Assembly (NCBI RefSeq): GCF_964340395.1 | Contig: NC_135565.1 | Span: 15,067,209-15,114,708 of the forward strand | Reading direction: 5' to 3' | Source of the DNA: Glandiceps talaboti | Lineage: Eukaryota; Hemichordata; Enteropneusta; Spengelidae | Length of the DNA stretch: 47,500 nucleotides | Shown: in pieces, positions 19,641 through 32,115 of the stretch | Numbering within the stretch: position 1 is the stretch's first letter | Layout: each line of letters starts with the position of its first letter | The notes under the pieces: generated by a model | Database searches by the model: none | Seen by the model: only the letters and a program-made list of their open reading frames with translations | What the model was told of the DNA's origin: nothing | Translations under genes and position numbers: made by a program

Positions 19641-20070
19641 TACATGCGACTTTGGTATTCCAAATGTAAAGAACTATATATGTTAAGGACACCATGTTAT
19701 AAGACACTGTGGAGAGAGATGGACAGCTGACTGTTCTGTGTACCAGGTCAATCTTACGATGTGCAGGGGTATATTGTAATATCGTTGATTTGTGTGTGAG
19801 TACTACTATACACAGTGGTTTCTAGCTGACTACATTGCAAGGACACTTTACATGGATTAATTCAATTCTACAAGATTGTAAGGATGCAAAACAGATAAGA
19901 GGTAAAATGTGTTTATGTCAGTTTTGTAGATTTTACAGAAAATTGAAGAAAATTGGATTTATCAAGTCAGTGACTTTAATGTCTTATAGTATTAGTGTGA
20001 GCAATAACAAAATATATTTAAATTTTCAAAAAAAATGAACACACAAATTTTGTCCCCTCATAATAATAAT

Positions 20071-20170
20071 ATACAACAACAACAACAACAACATCACAAC
20101 AACAACAACAACAACAACAACAGCAGCAGTAGCAACAACAGCAACAGCAGTAGTAGTAGTAACAACAACA
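20071..20170 (+). repeat. CAA/AAC trinucleotide repeat
   Basis: Long CAA tract with interspersed CAG and TAG triplets. Confidence 0.95.
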
Positions 20171-20777
20171 AATGTACAAAACTATGAACGAATATAAATG
20201 TATTTATACAACAATCATATATAGTTGGTATGCTGGTATTGCTGCAATGTGAAACTTAATGAATAGTAGTGTCATCCCAACATGAATATAAATTGTACAA
20301 AGGTTAGAGAGAGAAAAAACATCTTACACTGCTAAGCAATTAGGCTGTACTTTGTGTGTTAGACACAAACTAAATGTTACTATGGTAACATAAAAACCAA
20401 TAATAATCAGTCTTTTTTCTTACTACTTAGTATATGAAATGATTTAAATAAAATGAAAAAAAAAGTCAAACCCGTGTAATATGTTTAGTAATACCAGATT
20501 TCATCCCTCTGTTAATTGGGATCTAAATGCTTACCAAGGTACTGAATGTATAAAAAAACTACAAAACCTTTTAGTTTATAGCATATAAACTGTTGAATTT
20601 CCAAACCAAAGTTTCAAAACACTATGGTATATGAAATATACAAATATTTGCACCATCCACCCGTGTCTGCCTGTCAATCGATTGCCAGGATCTAAAAAGG
20701 CTTATCCAAAACCATACAATGCCATGACCATAAATCTTAATATAACAGATATTCCCCACTGCATAGTTACTTTCAGT

Positions 20778-21055
20778 CAGGGCTCGAAATTAACAGTTAG
20801 TCCCATGTCCACAGACTACCAATTCTTGTCATTGGGCTACCATAATTTGCAGCTGGTAGTCCACTGAGGCTACCACCGATTATGCAACGATTTAAAGGCT
20901 GGAAGATTTACCGACTTTTTTTTGACAAGAGGAACTCTGTTTTCAGTTCAGGAATACATATATAGGACTATTTGTCACCATCCTTGGGCTACCAATTTCT
21001 GGAATTGGTAACCCACTAGGACTACAAAAGAATAAAAAAATAATTTCAAGCTCTG
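20778..21055 (+). mobile_element. hAT-like MITE, copy 2
   Basis: 278 bp with inverted ends: CAGGGCTCGAAATTA at the left and TAATTTCAAGCTCTG at the right. CAG...CTG ends are typical of hAT non-autonomous elements. The 8 bp flanks CTTTCAGT (20770-20777) and CTTTGATT (21056-21063) match at 6 of 8 positions, consistent with a decayed 8 bp hAT target duplication. The body is homologous to 4999-5295 in the same orientation. No transposase frame. Confidence 0.8.
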
Positions 21056-21397
21056 CTTTGATTTTAAAGTTTATTAAAACATTGATGGATTGAATTCGCT
21101 TACTTATTTGATGATGAATCAACAAAGTATTCCAGATCATTAATTTAATATCAAATCAAATATTTAGTGCCAATAGAGTTAAGAGTTCAGCTCAGTTTCT
21201 GGTAGAAATATTGTTCATATATGGGAATCAAGTAAACTCATTAAACCTTATCAGGTTTTGTTTTACATCATTTAACAAGATCTGTTACAGTGAAATATTT
21301 TCATTGATAGAATCATCAAAGCATAGTACGGACATAAAAATTACTTGTTATGGGCATTGGGCAGCGTGAGACCTGCTATTAAAATGCCTTGTTTCGT

Positions 21398-21640
21398 TGT
21401 TTTCCATATGGTCTCAGTTTTATTGTTTCCTTCCCATCAGATGTACTGCCATTACAGATTGAAGAACAGTTTTATATTGTCTTTTTAAGTTGATGTCAGT
21501 TTCCATATTCATTATTTCTTGAGAGACTTCACAATTTTCATGATTTTATTTATTTTTTCTCGAATACGTTAACTGAAAGTTTAGGTTCAACAGTGAAAAA
21601 CTAGGTGGGGTTGAGTAACCGGAACCAATCAATTGTTTTT
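21398..21640 (+). repeat. Dispersed repeat, copy A (inverted mate at 29365-29618)
   Basis: The segment is homologous to the reverse complement of 29365-29618. Shared blocks in order: CAGATGTACTGCCATTACAG, GTCTTTTTAAGTTGATG-CAGTTTC, CACAATTTT-GATTTTAT, AACTAGGT-GGGT and AGGCCTAA. Identity looks roughly 75-85% by eye. No terminal repeats recognised. Confidence 0.75.
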
Positions 21641-22409
21641 AGGCCTAAACATTTATCAATTTATACACTTCAGTTATTTCCGAGATAATAGAAAAAGTTA
21701 GAAATCTTGATGGATCTTTCGTCCTCAGGTAGATAGTCAAATGTTTAACTGGTCAAGTATGTCTTTGTACATGTTGATGGTATGAGTCATTCCCATCCAA
21801 GGTCTAGGATATACCAGCTTTACAACTTAAATCCACAAAATCTATCTGTAGGTTCTAAAAATGTATATGTTACAATTGAAATACTGTCACCCCTATTCTA
21901 TAATGGATACTCTCCGTGAACAGTACTATCAGAAGGCTTTATGGTTTTCCACCCATACTTTTAGGAAATCTTCAAAAAAACCTTCAAAAAGAGCCATTAT
22001 TGCATGAAAACAGTAATTTTGATACACTGAATTGACTTCAGATTTGTAAATTATACACACATGGTGCATTGTTAAACTCTTATAAACAGTATGTGGTAAT
22101 GTAATGATACATCAATGTACATCAGTGTAGATGAAGCCATTGTAGTGTTGGCTTTGCAGTTCATCAATTTAGTTTGCTACAGAGTGGCGCACAATTGTCA
22201 TACAATACACTATGATAACTACATAGCAATTTAGATAGTAGATTGCCTAATGGGTATGTGCGTTGTTGGCTTTGTGTGATTGGTATAGAGGTCAGGGTTG
22301 TGATAAGGAGAATAGTTGGACTGTTAGTTTTTAGTCTGTGTTGTTGGTATGTGATGTAAGTGAGAATTGATACCCTCAGGGTAGGGAGGTGACAGTGCAA
22401 TAGTATATA

Positions 22410-22656
22410 GATGAAGATAGATAGATGGATAAATAGATAGATAGATGTAGATAGACATACATATGTATGTATGTATGTACGTATGTAAGTACGTACGTAC
22501 GTACGTACGTACATATGTGCGTACGTACGTACACATATATGTACATACGTAGACACATACATACATACATACATACATACACACATACATACACACACAC
22601 ATACATACATACATACATACATACATACATACATACATACATACATACATACGGCA
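22410..22656 (+). repeat. Self-complementary TATG/GTAC/CATA microsatellite
   Basis: TAGA and ATGT tetranucleotides change to GTAC and then to CATA repeats. The left half is therefore complementary to the right half, giving a potential hairpin of well over 100 bp. Open frames on both strands here (Tyr/Val/Cys or Tyr/His/Thr repeats) are artefacts of the repeat. Confidence 0.95.
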
Positions 22657-24576
22657 GGCAGGTAGGTAGATTAGGAGAAGGTAACACATAGACAGACAAA
22701 CAAACAAACTGACAGACAGACATACACAGACAGACAAAGTCAAAAGATATACAGACAGATGTAAGAATGCAGACTGAGTACAATAAGGGCCTAATAGTAA
22801 TACTGTATGACAAAAATATGCAGCTTCAATTTATTTCAAAGTTGGCTTACTTTACTAAGATCTCTTATAGTATTAATATAAGCCTTATACATGTATAATG
22901 CTCATAATAATCTGTTTAATAGTCTGATATTACCAGACGCTGGCAGATGTTATAACAAAATTATGAAATATTGAATGTATTTAATATTTGACAATAAGAA
23001 TAATGATGATAAATGACACTGCGAATTATGAATTATTGTATGAAATATTAAATATGATATGAATTGATATCATTAATTGTCAGGTGGCTGTACTACAGGA
23101 AAACACATGCAGGTTTTTATTGTGTCCAGTATATTGATTGCTGTAGGCTGTGTAACAGTATATTGTGTTTTCAGCGATGCATTGTATGTGAACTTGTAAT
23201 GGATTTTAATGTTTCTACTTATGCTGCAGGGTATGTATGTACAGTAGGTTTTGAACAAAGGATGTCAGTGAATGGAATATGAACTTGCTGTAGTTTTGTT
23301 ATTCTAATGTAGCCTGGCGGCAGCTCAGGATGTTATATTAAATGGATTAAAGTATAAATTTGTAACAGTTTTAATATTCCAATGCTAATCTCTCTATGTG
23401 TGGCTGAGACGAAAATCTTGAGTTTATACATTTTATTTATATTTGAAGGTAATTAGAATTAAGATAGAACTCATGTTTGACATTTGATTAAATGTTTATT
23501 TTACATTTAGTGTTTTTGTGAAGATTTTAGATCATTTCTGAGAGAAAGTGACAAATGTGAAAAATTATCTGGAGCCATGTACTTAACTGAAATTTTTTAT
23601 AAAATCTGGTGACAGATAAAAAAAAGTGCAGAAATTCAACCAATATCCATCCCTATACATGGTGCTATAAGCACAGTTTAGAAACTCAAGGTATTTGAAC
23701 CTTGGTGACAAAGAGGGAAATCTGGTAAGATATAGCCAATATCTGATACGTTATGTAACGTTCTAGAGAGCAAGAAATCATTGCTGCAGTAAAATTATCA
23801 GCTTCCAACAATACTGAGTGCTTTTATCGCAAAATTTGGTGGAAATCCATACAGAAAACCCAGAAAAAGCTCATGGCATTTTACTTACTTCCACTTCACA
23901 AAATCAAATTTGTTAACAGCAATGCAAAATGATTACACTATAACCCATCGCATTTGTACGATGGTTTCATCTCCTTTGTTATTTTGGAATGATGTGTCAT
24001 TTTTAATTCACTTCACGTCTTGATAGACGTTCTTCTTTATTGTACTCTCTATCAATCACTGTCACACTGTACTCAACAAAGTTGCACAACTAAACCACAA
24101 ATATTAGCAAATGATTCATTAACATTGATATGAATTTTATGTTTGATGGCTTGGATGAATTACTGTGTTATCTAATTGTACATCACCATTACAGAGACAG
24201 TAAGGACAGGTGCATCTTTCTTTTATTGTTATTATTCTGGTTTTGATTGCTGTTCTTTTCTCCATTATCACTGATAATACTAAAGTAACAAAGAGGCCTA
24301 AACTGAGTTTATATGTTTTTGCTGCATTATTTAGTATACATGACAATAGGTCATTGGCAAAATAAAAGGCCAGGGGTAGTAGGGGAAAAGTGATAGTAAA
24401 TTCCCTACACAACTGGATATATAGCTTTCCTCAATTTCATTTCATTAAACCGTCTGATGATCGCAACAGGGTAAAACACTGTGTAACGGCTCCTGAGTAT
24501 CTTGCTTGATATTGTGTTATTTATAACGCTCTACATACATACGCCTTGAGCACTGTTTACTTCAGCATAGACATTT

Positions 24577-24577
<1 letters not shown>

Positions 24578-24656
<79 letters not shown>
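24578..24656 (+). repeat. GA dinucleotide microsatellite
   Basis: About 39 uninterrupted GA units; polypurine on the + strand. Opposite in sense to the CT tracts at 25053 and 25322. Confidence 0.97.
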
Positions 24657-24658
<2 letters not shown>

Positions 24659-24935
24659 TGTGTGAGTTTCTCACTAGAGTTTCTGATGGACAAGAACTAT
24701 GCCATGAGAATGAAGTGAATGCTACATTAAACTTTAAGATATTAACTCGAAAAGAAGGTAGGCAATACAATGGTCTTAAAATACAATTACTGGAATAATA
24801 TATTCAATGGCAGTTAAATTCTAATGATGTAGTTAAATTAAGCCTGAGGTTGGCTATACATTCAATGAATTTTTTGGAGATATTATGGTTAGTACATTAG
24901 TACATGTACATGTAAATAAATCAGTATGTGATATA

Positions 24936-25461
<526 letters not shown>

Positions 25462-25499
25462 ATGAATTAACATTTGGTGGTTTAAATTATCGCAATTTT

Positions 25500-26900
25500 A
25501 ATGTTTCATCAACTTGATGGAATTGGGACAAGTTGCCTACATAGTTCATCCTTTTCTGTCATAACATGATATATCTAGATAGTGTCTACTATTATGCTTT
25601 CCTTGTTTTGTATAGACACTTCAACTATTTGACATTATCAGGAATGCCAATGATGAACAGTTTACTCTAATCTTTCTGTGAGTTTTTGTTATTATAAAAT
25701 CACAACTGTTACTGCTTGAAGCAATTATGACAATAGCTGTCTACAGACATAGTTCTATATCATATCATACAGTTAGTGTCTGCTTTCATTAAATTCTATC
25801 TCATATCGAAATTTCAACAAGAGTTATTAACAGATCGCACAGTGTTGAACAATTTACCTTTGCAGTGAGATTTATTGTAAAAAAAATCCTAACAATTCGA
25901 AGCAATTGGGGCAATACATGTTGTTGCCTACAGACACTATTTTGTCATATCATACATCTAGTTAGTCGCCTATTCTTATTGCTTTCCATGTGTCTCATAT
26001 ACATTCATTTCAAAGATTTTACCCAAGTATGATCAGCAACATTGAACAATTTACCTTAATGAATTTAATATGAAGAAAGTCCCAAATCCAAGCAATTGAG
26101 GCAATAGTTGCCTACAGACACAGTCTTCTCTCATATCATATTATTGTACTAAACTAGTTTCTTTTATAGGCCTTCCATGTACTAAATATTTAAACAGTTC
26201 AACTGACTACCAGGAATGGCAGCCTTTAGCCAATTTACCTGGCAGTGTGTTTTATAGGTTCAGGAATAGAATCACAATAACTTGATCGATGCAATTGAGA
26301 CAATGTTTGCCTACAAAGATGTCTGGTGTATCATATATCTGCTTTTATTTTTATCCCTATCTCACAGACATTTCAGCAATTTGACTGATGAGCAGGATCA
26401 ACTGCGTTTAACCGTTCGTCATTAGCAGTGAGTTTTATCATAAAAAATACCAAAAACTTGATGCAATTGAGACAACATGATACAATGTACATGTAGTTGC
26501 CTACAGTCACAGCTTTTCTCATATCATATATCTCCTTAGTGCCTGTGTCTGTTTTTATTGCTTTCCCTGTCTTGTACAAACAATTTGACTGATGAGCATC
26601 AAGATCGGTATATAATGTCGAACAATTTACCATTGCAGAGAATTCACAATATTTGTATGCAAGTTAGACAATACCCCTTACGTACAGACACAATATTCTA
26701 TCATATCATATTATAATAGTTTGTGTCTATAATTTAGGCCTTCCTCGTTGTTTATCAAAAGTTCAACAATTTGATTTATTAGCAGGATCAGCAGTCTGGG
26801 AAAGTTTACCATTGTAGTGAATGTCTTTGTAATAAAATGCCAATGACAACGATGTAATTAATGAAACAGTAGCCTACAGGTACAATACATAATGTGCGTG
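25500..26900 (+). repeat. Diverged satellite-like array of ~191 bp monomers
   Basis: The anchor GTTGCCTACAGACAC (variants) followed by TCATATCATA occurs at 25535, 25739, 25926, 26110, 26309, 26499, 26680 and 26872. Intervals are 204, 187, 184, 199, 190, 181 and 192, mean 191 bp. Other positional landmarks recur in order: GCTTTCC, TTCAACAATTTGAC, AGCAGGATCA, GAACAATTTACC-TTGCAGTGA and CAATTGAGACAAT. Monomers are strongly diverged by eye. The array follows directly after the CT-rich duplication. No coding frame persists through it. Confidence 0.85.
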
Positions 26901-26960
26901 TACATTGTGTGTCATTTATTACATGGTTAGAAACTATAAAACAGAAAAGAGGAGTTAACA

Positions 26961-27110
26961 TGTACATTCACACGTAATGTTTATTTATGGGAAGCCCATT
27001 AAATGGTGTTAGAAACGAAGTAAAAGAAAAGATGAAATTCGTAAATGTGTGTGTACATTCACACATAATTGTTATAGGAAACCATTTAAAGGTATTGAAA
27101 ACCAAGTATA
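26961..27110 (+). repeat. Diverged tandem pair, ~95 bp
   Basis: TGTACATTCACACGTAAT...CCCATTAAATGGTGTTAGAAAC is echoed by TGTACATTCACACATAAT...CCATTTAAAGGTATTGAAAAC. A second weak pair follows at 27290-27350 (AAGATTACACCTGGG and AGAATTACATCTGGG). Confidence 0.6.
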
Positions 27111-28091
27111 CCAGATTAATTCATCATATCAGCATACCCAACAGAGTCCACTCAGATTTGTCGAAGATGAGTTACCTGTGCACCCATATTTTGTATTCTT
27201 TGACCACATTTTTGGAGTCTATTCAAATTTATAGGCATATAGATGTGATTACCCTTGGGTAGAGTACCTAATTTTGTATTCATTCATAGCAAGATTACAC
27301 CTGGGTTGTCTATTATTTAAATTTTTTTCCATGGCAGAATTACATCTGGGGAAAGTCTTCAAAGATTATTCATATCTCATGTTAATGGAGAATATACTAT
27401 TCATGGTGCCAAGAATTAATAGGATATTAAAATATAGTTACTTTGGAAAACTAATTTAGAAGTGAATTAGACGTTTGATTTGTCAACTATGGACATTGAT
27501 CATATAATGATTTAATTATTCCGCGTGAATATTAATGTAGATGGATCAAAACATCGAATTTTGTTTGTAATTTACTGCTTCAAAGTAACTATTGTACTCG
27601 ATTGTACTATTAGTTCATAGCAATAGTATATACATGTATTCATGAAGTATACAGTGTATTTAGATCACTGTCTAAAACCACAGATCTCTGTATCCCACCA
27701 TCCAAGATACACCATTACGTCAGCCAAAAAATGTGTCAGGGCATATGAGAATGACTTAGATTTGTTGATAGCAAGATTTGCCTCAGTGAAGTCTATTATA
27801 AAGATGATTGCGAGATGATCCTTTTCTGAAACAGAAATGAAAAGATCACCTTGAGAGATATCTCATCGTAATGAAATTCAAATGACTTGAATTAATGAAA
27901 GACAATGCTGACCTACAGGTGTATGTCATATCATGTCTAGACATCAGCCACTTTATGCACTTGATTGATCAGCAGACATCAACAATTCAGCTGACTTTGT
28001 TGACCTCATCTCCACAAAGTGAATTCCCGCCTAAATCATTCATCAAAAATTTTTGTTTTTTTATAATTCTTTGTCAAATTTGAACTTTATT

Positions 28092-28119
28092 ATAGATTAT
28101 TTTTATAGAAATAATCTAT
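28092..28119 (+). repeat. Perfect 11 bp hairpin
   Basis: ATAGATTATTT and AAATAATCTAT separated by 6 bp. AT-only stem apart from one G-C pair; function unknown. Confidence 0.7.
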
Positions 28120-28675
28120 CAATATAAACTTTTTTCAAAATTGAGTTAAAATTAACCATTTTTTTTTGGTAATATTTTCATTTTAAAGTGCAGCTCTGAT
28201 ACAATTTGTGAACGTCTGGTAGTAAAGGTATTAAAGTAGTCATCCATCATAAAACATTCAGTATTTACATATAAACGGATTGCTTTACAACAATATCCTT
28301 AAATCTTTCTGCAAATATTTACTTAGTAGCTTTCATTTTCTCATATTACAGCAGACAGCTTCCTTCTCCCTTTATTATAACAGATGTATACTTCACACAA
28401 CCTCATCTAAGCCCTCTCTCAATATTGATTCATTATTTTTCTGTACAAAATGTGTTGAATGTTTCAGGCAATCTTTTGTTATTAGCTACTAAAAGTGTAG
28501 CACTTCAGACAGTGCAGTATTTTTGTAGACATAATGGTAAAAACCCAGCGCAGATGGTGAGATTGTGAATCTCATCAATTGGTGTTATGATGATATTTAG
28601 GTATTGTATTACTGACAAGGCTTCAAAGATGACACAGCTCCCTCAACTTGGTACTTTGAATTGCACCTATACATT

Positions 28676-28835
28676 GTCACATCAGTACAAGAAGGTCATA
28701 TACTGTATGCTATTATATGGTAGTCCTGTGTATTACAGACGTAACTCCCATGTTAAAGGGTAGGAGTTATGTCTGTAATGCTCAGGACCATCGAATGACC
28801 TTATCACACTGACTTGACGTGATGCGACGACTTAT
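28676..28835 (+). repeat. Long imperfect palindrome with a 26 bp core stem
   Basis: Core arms 28723-28748 and 28763-28788 pair at 23 of 26 positions around a 14 bp loop; arm sequence GTCCTGTGTATTACAGAC then GTAACTCC. Outer inverted blocks continue, with gaps: AAGGTCAT, and GTCACATCAGTACAAG against GTCGCATCACGTCAAG. It could be a foldback MITE or, if transcribed with the intron, a hairpin RNA precursor. Confidence 0.7.
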
Positions 28836-29364
28836 ACCAGTCGTTATCAAAAAGTGAATACAGAAAGTCCTGAAAGAATCCGGTTGTATAGCATGCACAT
28901 TATTTATAGCAATTTAATTTCAATTTAGACATAAATTTTCATGATTTGCCTAAGTGTAATTATCAGATCGTAAATACAAATAATTTGGTTCTGAATAGTT
29001 TCTTTTTTTGTGGCGTAATTTTGAACTGAGGATTTGATATTTTGGATTATAATAGTATGCTTATCAAAAATGTAAATCCAAAAAGAATTCATTACCAAAT
29101 ACTTTCTTATGTGGTGTAAACAAAAATGTCACTGAATAGCTTTGAGTTAGAGCTGCAGGTTTGCTGGTTGGAGAAGAGAAGTTGGTAAAGAGGTACATAT
29201 GAAATCTATGTTTCAGTAAAAAAAAAAATGGGAATAATATGAATAATTCTGAATAGATAATTGTATTTTTTAAATTAGAATATCTGATTTATAATCAGTA
29301 GCTTTAATTCATTTCTTTGAATCTAAATAATTCATTTAGTAAAACTGAATTGAGCTTAAAAAGC

Positions 29365-29618
29365 CAGTATGGATTAGGCCTAGAAAAAATAATTGTTTGG
29401 TTCTAGTTACCTGACCCGACCTAGCTTTTCATAAAATAATAAGATTTTTCATAAAATAATAAAATCGCAAAAATTGTGAAATGTCAAGAGAAATAGTGGA
29501 TGCAGAAACTGCCATCAACTTAAAAAGACACTCTAAAACTGTTCTTCCAATCTGTAATGGCAGTACATCTGATAGGAATAAATAAACAACACAGACCATT
29601 TGGAAAACACTGGAAAAC
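29365..29618 (-). repeat. Dispersed repeat, copy B (inverted mate of 21398-21640)
   Basis: On the minus strand it carries the same ordered blocks as copy A (CAGATGTACTGCCATTACAG, TTTTTAAGTTGATGGCAGTTTC and AGGCCTAATCC at the end). The two copies are 7.7 kb apart in opposite orientation. An internal tandem TTTTCATAAAATAATAA pair is specific to this copy. Confidence 0.75.
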
Positions 29619-30119
29619 CTGAACTAGACACTCACACAGAAAACAAAATATAATATAATAAAAAGTCTATCTACCCCACCTATTCTAAAATTGAGCATAA
29701 TCAGAATCACACAATTTGTTTTTATTAGGCCTTAGGATAACAATTTGGGTAAAATAAAACTGTCTGGTGGAGCTATAGAAAAATGGTCCAGAACAAAAGA
29801 ATAATCACTTCAAATAATTATGCATTTGCGTAGACATCACTAATGGAAGACCAGGGATTGAATCATAGTCCTTTAATCTTATAGCTTAGGTTTCATTATC
29901 CATCACTTTAATCCACTTCTTGATTAAGTGAAAGAAATCAGAGCTTAAGCTTACTTCTTCTTAAATCAATAAAACTGAAAAGACTACAAGGGTGAATAAT
30001 CGTACAACAGTAATAATTCTGCTGTTTTTCAACTCTCAAAAGTGTTCTATGAAAGCCATCAAATCGACTTCCTATTTATTTTGGTATTTGCCTGTCAGAT
30101 ACATTTATATTTTGTTTTG

Positions 30120-30360
30120 AGATTTAAGAGAAAATTGAATGAAAGTAATAACTTTTTTATTTCTCATGGGGAAAATTTGGATTGCATTTCTAGATTTAGG
30201 TTTGAGAAACAAACCAAAATTGAGTGAAAATATTATGACACAAATTTCTCAGGGGGAAAAATTTAGGACTTTTTTTCGATTTGGTTTAGAAATAAGCCAA
30301 AATTGAATGAAAATATTGAAAGGTAAAATTTCTCATGGGAGAAAATATTGAAATTTTCAT
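30120..30360 (+). repeat. Tandem repeat, ~85 bp unit, about 2.5 copies
   Basis: Anchors TTTCTCATGGGG and variants at about 30160, 30245 and 30329. Shared GAAAATTT, TTTAGAAA-AAGCCAAAATTGA and TGAAAATATT. Confidence 0.75.
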
Positions 30361-30869
30361 TTTTATGACTTGAGGAAGGTTATAAATTATATTTTTCTTG
30401 CCTGAGGGAAGTCTTTTCTTGCCAAGGGAAGTCTTAACTAGAATTGATTGAATCAATTGTATAATATTGTTAAAGCCAAACAAGCAATTTAATAAAACTT
30501 CGCTGTCTGTCGTGTAAATTTTAAGAGAGTAATTCTGCTGGAACCAGTTACATGATGTATGTTTTTATGTTTTAATGTCCATTTACAAAGTGATTGTGTA
30601 AATAAAATACTTGATGAATTTTTAAAGGTATTTTCACAAACCTGATTGGGCTTGTTAAAATAGTTCCATCTTACAGGTGGTGTTAAAATTTGATACATTG
30701 AGACAAATATTAGCGATAGATAAATTGAGGCAATTAGTTGTGGTAGATTTGCAGTGGAGCTCCTAGCAGTTCTTACTATGTATATGATAGTAAGTCTGCA
30801 GAACACATTTGAATTTTACATGTGATGAAAATTCACCTGCTTTAATTGTTTGTAAATTTGTTTGCATGT

Positions 30870-31001
30870 ACATGTATGTATGTATGTATGTATGTAGGTA
30901 GGTAGGTACGCACACACGCAGGCATGTAGGTATGTACATGTATGTATGTATGTACAAATGTATGTATGTACATGTATGTGTGCGTATGTACATGCGCGCG
31001 C

Positions 31002-31029
<28 letters not shown>
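30870..31029 (+). repeat. TATG / GTAG / TACA microsatellite ending in CG-TG tract
   Basis: TATG repeats, a GTAG stretch, more TATG, then GCGCGCGCG running straight into about 14 TG units (30994-31029). The alternating CG-TG segment is a classic Z-DNA-forming sequence type. Open frames on both strands here are not genes. Confidence 0.95.
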
Positions 31030-31035
<6 letters not shown>

Positions 31036-31669
31036 ATTTGTTTGCTTGTGTGTCCATAGCTGTGCCTGAAATTCACAAAAATGTATGCCCATTGACAATG
31101 AGAGTGGAACACCAATGCAGTTGTTACAAAGTCTGTAACAATAAAAAAAAAAGACACATGACAGTGACTGTATATGAGAATCAGTCATACAAACAACAGA
31201 TGGAATAGATACATATAACATAACGTGATTACCAATCAATCAATCAATTAATTGATTCATTTATAGCATTCAGTTATTGTAATTTTCTTAATTTAATCTA
31301 GTAGTGATGAGAGTTCATAGATGTGTTAATTTGCATAACAAAGACATGACTTCTATCAATGAGGTCATATTTTGATCATACCATGTGATAAATACTGATA
31401 GATAACTCAATATCTACTATAGTACAGTACAGAATTGTAATTAAAATTACAAGACAATATTATGTCAGTAAAAATGAACATAGAATTGTACTAACATCTA
31501 TTGTGTATTTCTCATCAGTCATTCATTTTATAATAATATGCAAATGTGTACATCAGTGTGTATATTTATATATGTAACTGTGTGTGCGTAAGCATTTCTG
31601 TGTACATGCATATATCTTCTTTACATGTATGAGACTTTAGACACATGCATACATGTACAACCTACAACA

Positions 31670-31910
31670 CCAAAGTAAAGCGTTTTCTGTGTGTACCACA
31701 ATCATTTATAGCATCCATATCAAGGGTAAAAGTATACTGTTTCATTTGCTAATTGACAGAATTAGAAAGGCCACATGCTAGGCTTGTAAATAAACCAATT
31801 GAAACTGTATACTTTTACACTTAACCATTTCGTGTAGGGTCTATGACTAAGTCTTGATATGAATGCTATAAACGAGTGTGGCACATAGAGAAAGTACTTT
31901 ACTTGACTGT
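31670..31910 (+). mobile_element. Foldback element with ~90 bp inverted arms
   Basis: The left arm (31670-31763: CAAAGTAAAGCGTTTTCTGT, then CATTTATAGCATCCATATCA, then AAAAGTATACTGTTTCA) is inverted at about 31797-31910 (TGAAACTGTATACTTTTACA, then CTTGATATGAATGCTATAAA, then GAAAGTACTTTACTTG). The outer blocks match at roughly 80% by eye. The region between arms is short. The outer part of the right arm is repeated four times in tandem, up to 32115. Confidence 0.8.
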
Positions 31911-32115
31911 TACTCCTTGTAATATGAATGCTTTAAATGAGTGTAACACAAAGAGAAAGTGCTTTACTTCAGTGTTACTCTTTGTAATATGAATGCTATA
32001 AACAAGTGTAGCACATAGAGAAAGTGCTTTACTTCAGTGTTACTCATAATATGAATGCTATAAACAAGTGTAGCACATAGAGAAAGTGCTTTACTTCAGT
32101 GTTACTCATTGTACA
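31861..32115 (+). repeat. Four-copy tandem repeat (62-65 bp) derived from a foldback arm
   Basis: Copies begin at 31861, 31926, 31991 and 32053 with GAATGCTATAAACAAGTGTA, then GCACATAGAGAAAGTGCTTT, then ACTTCAGTGTTACTC. Copies 3 and 4 are nearly identical. The same sequence, inverted, forms the left arm at 31670-31720. Confidence 0.93.

Noticed and set aside
22125-22145. Candidate for the missing SALHEAALFGK exon (GATGAAGCC)
   Set aside because: Frame and neighbours do not give an ankyrin sequence. Similar short GAAGC hits at 2214, 14662 and 25719 fail too.
22164-22813. Several 139-160 residue open frames rich in Tyr, Val, Cys and Thr
   Set aside because: They follow tetranucleotide microsatellites on both strands at once.
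30763-31239. 158-residue frame on - and others in the TATG/TG tract
   Set aside because: Microsatellite translation; changes composition exactly at repeat borders.
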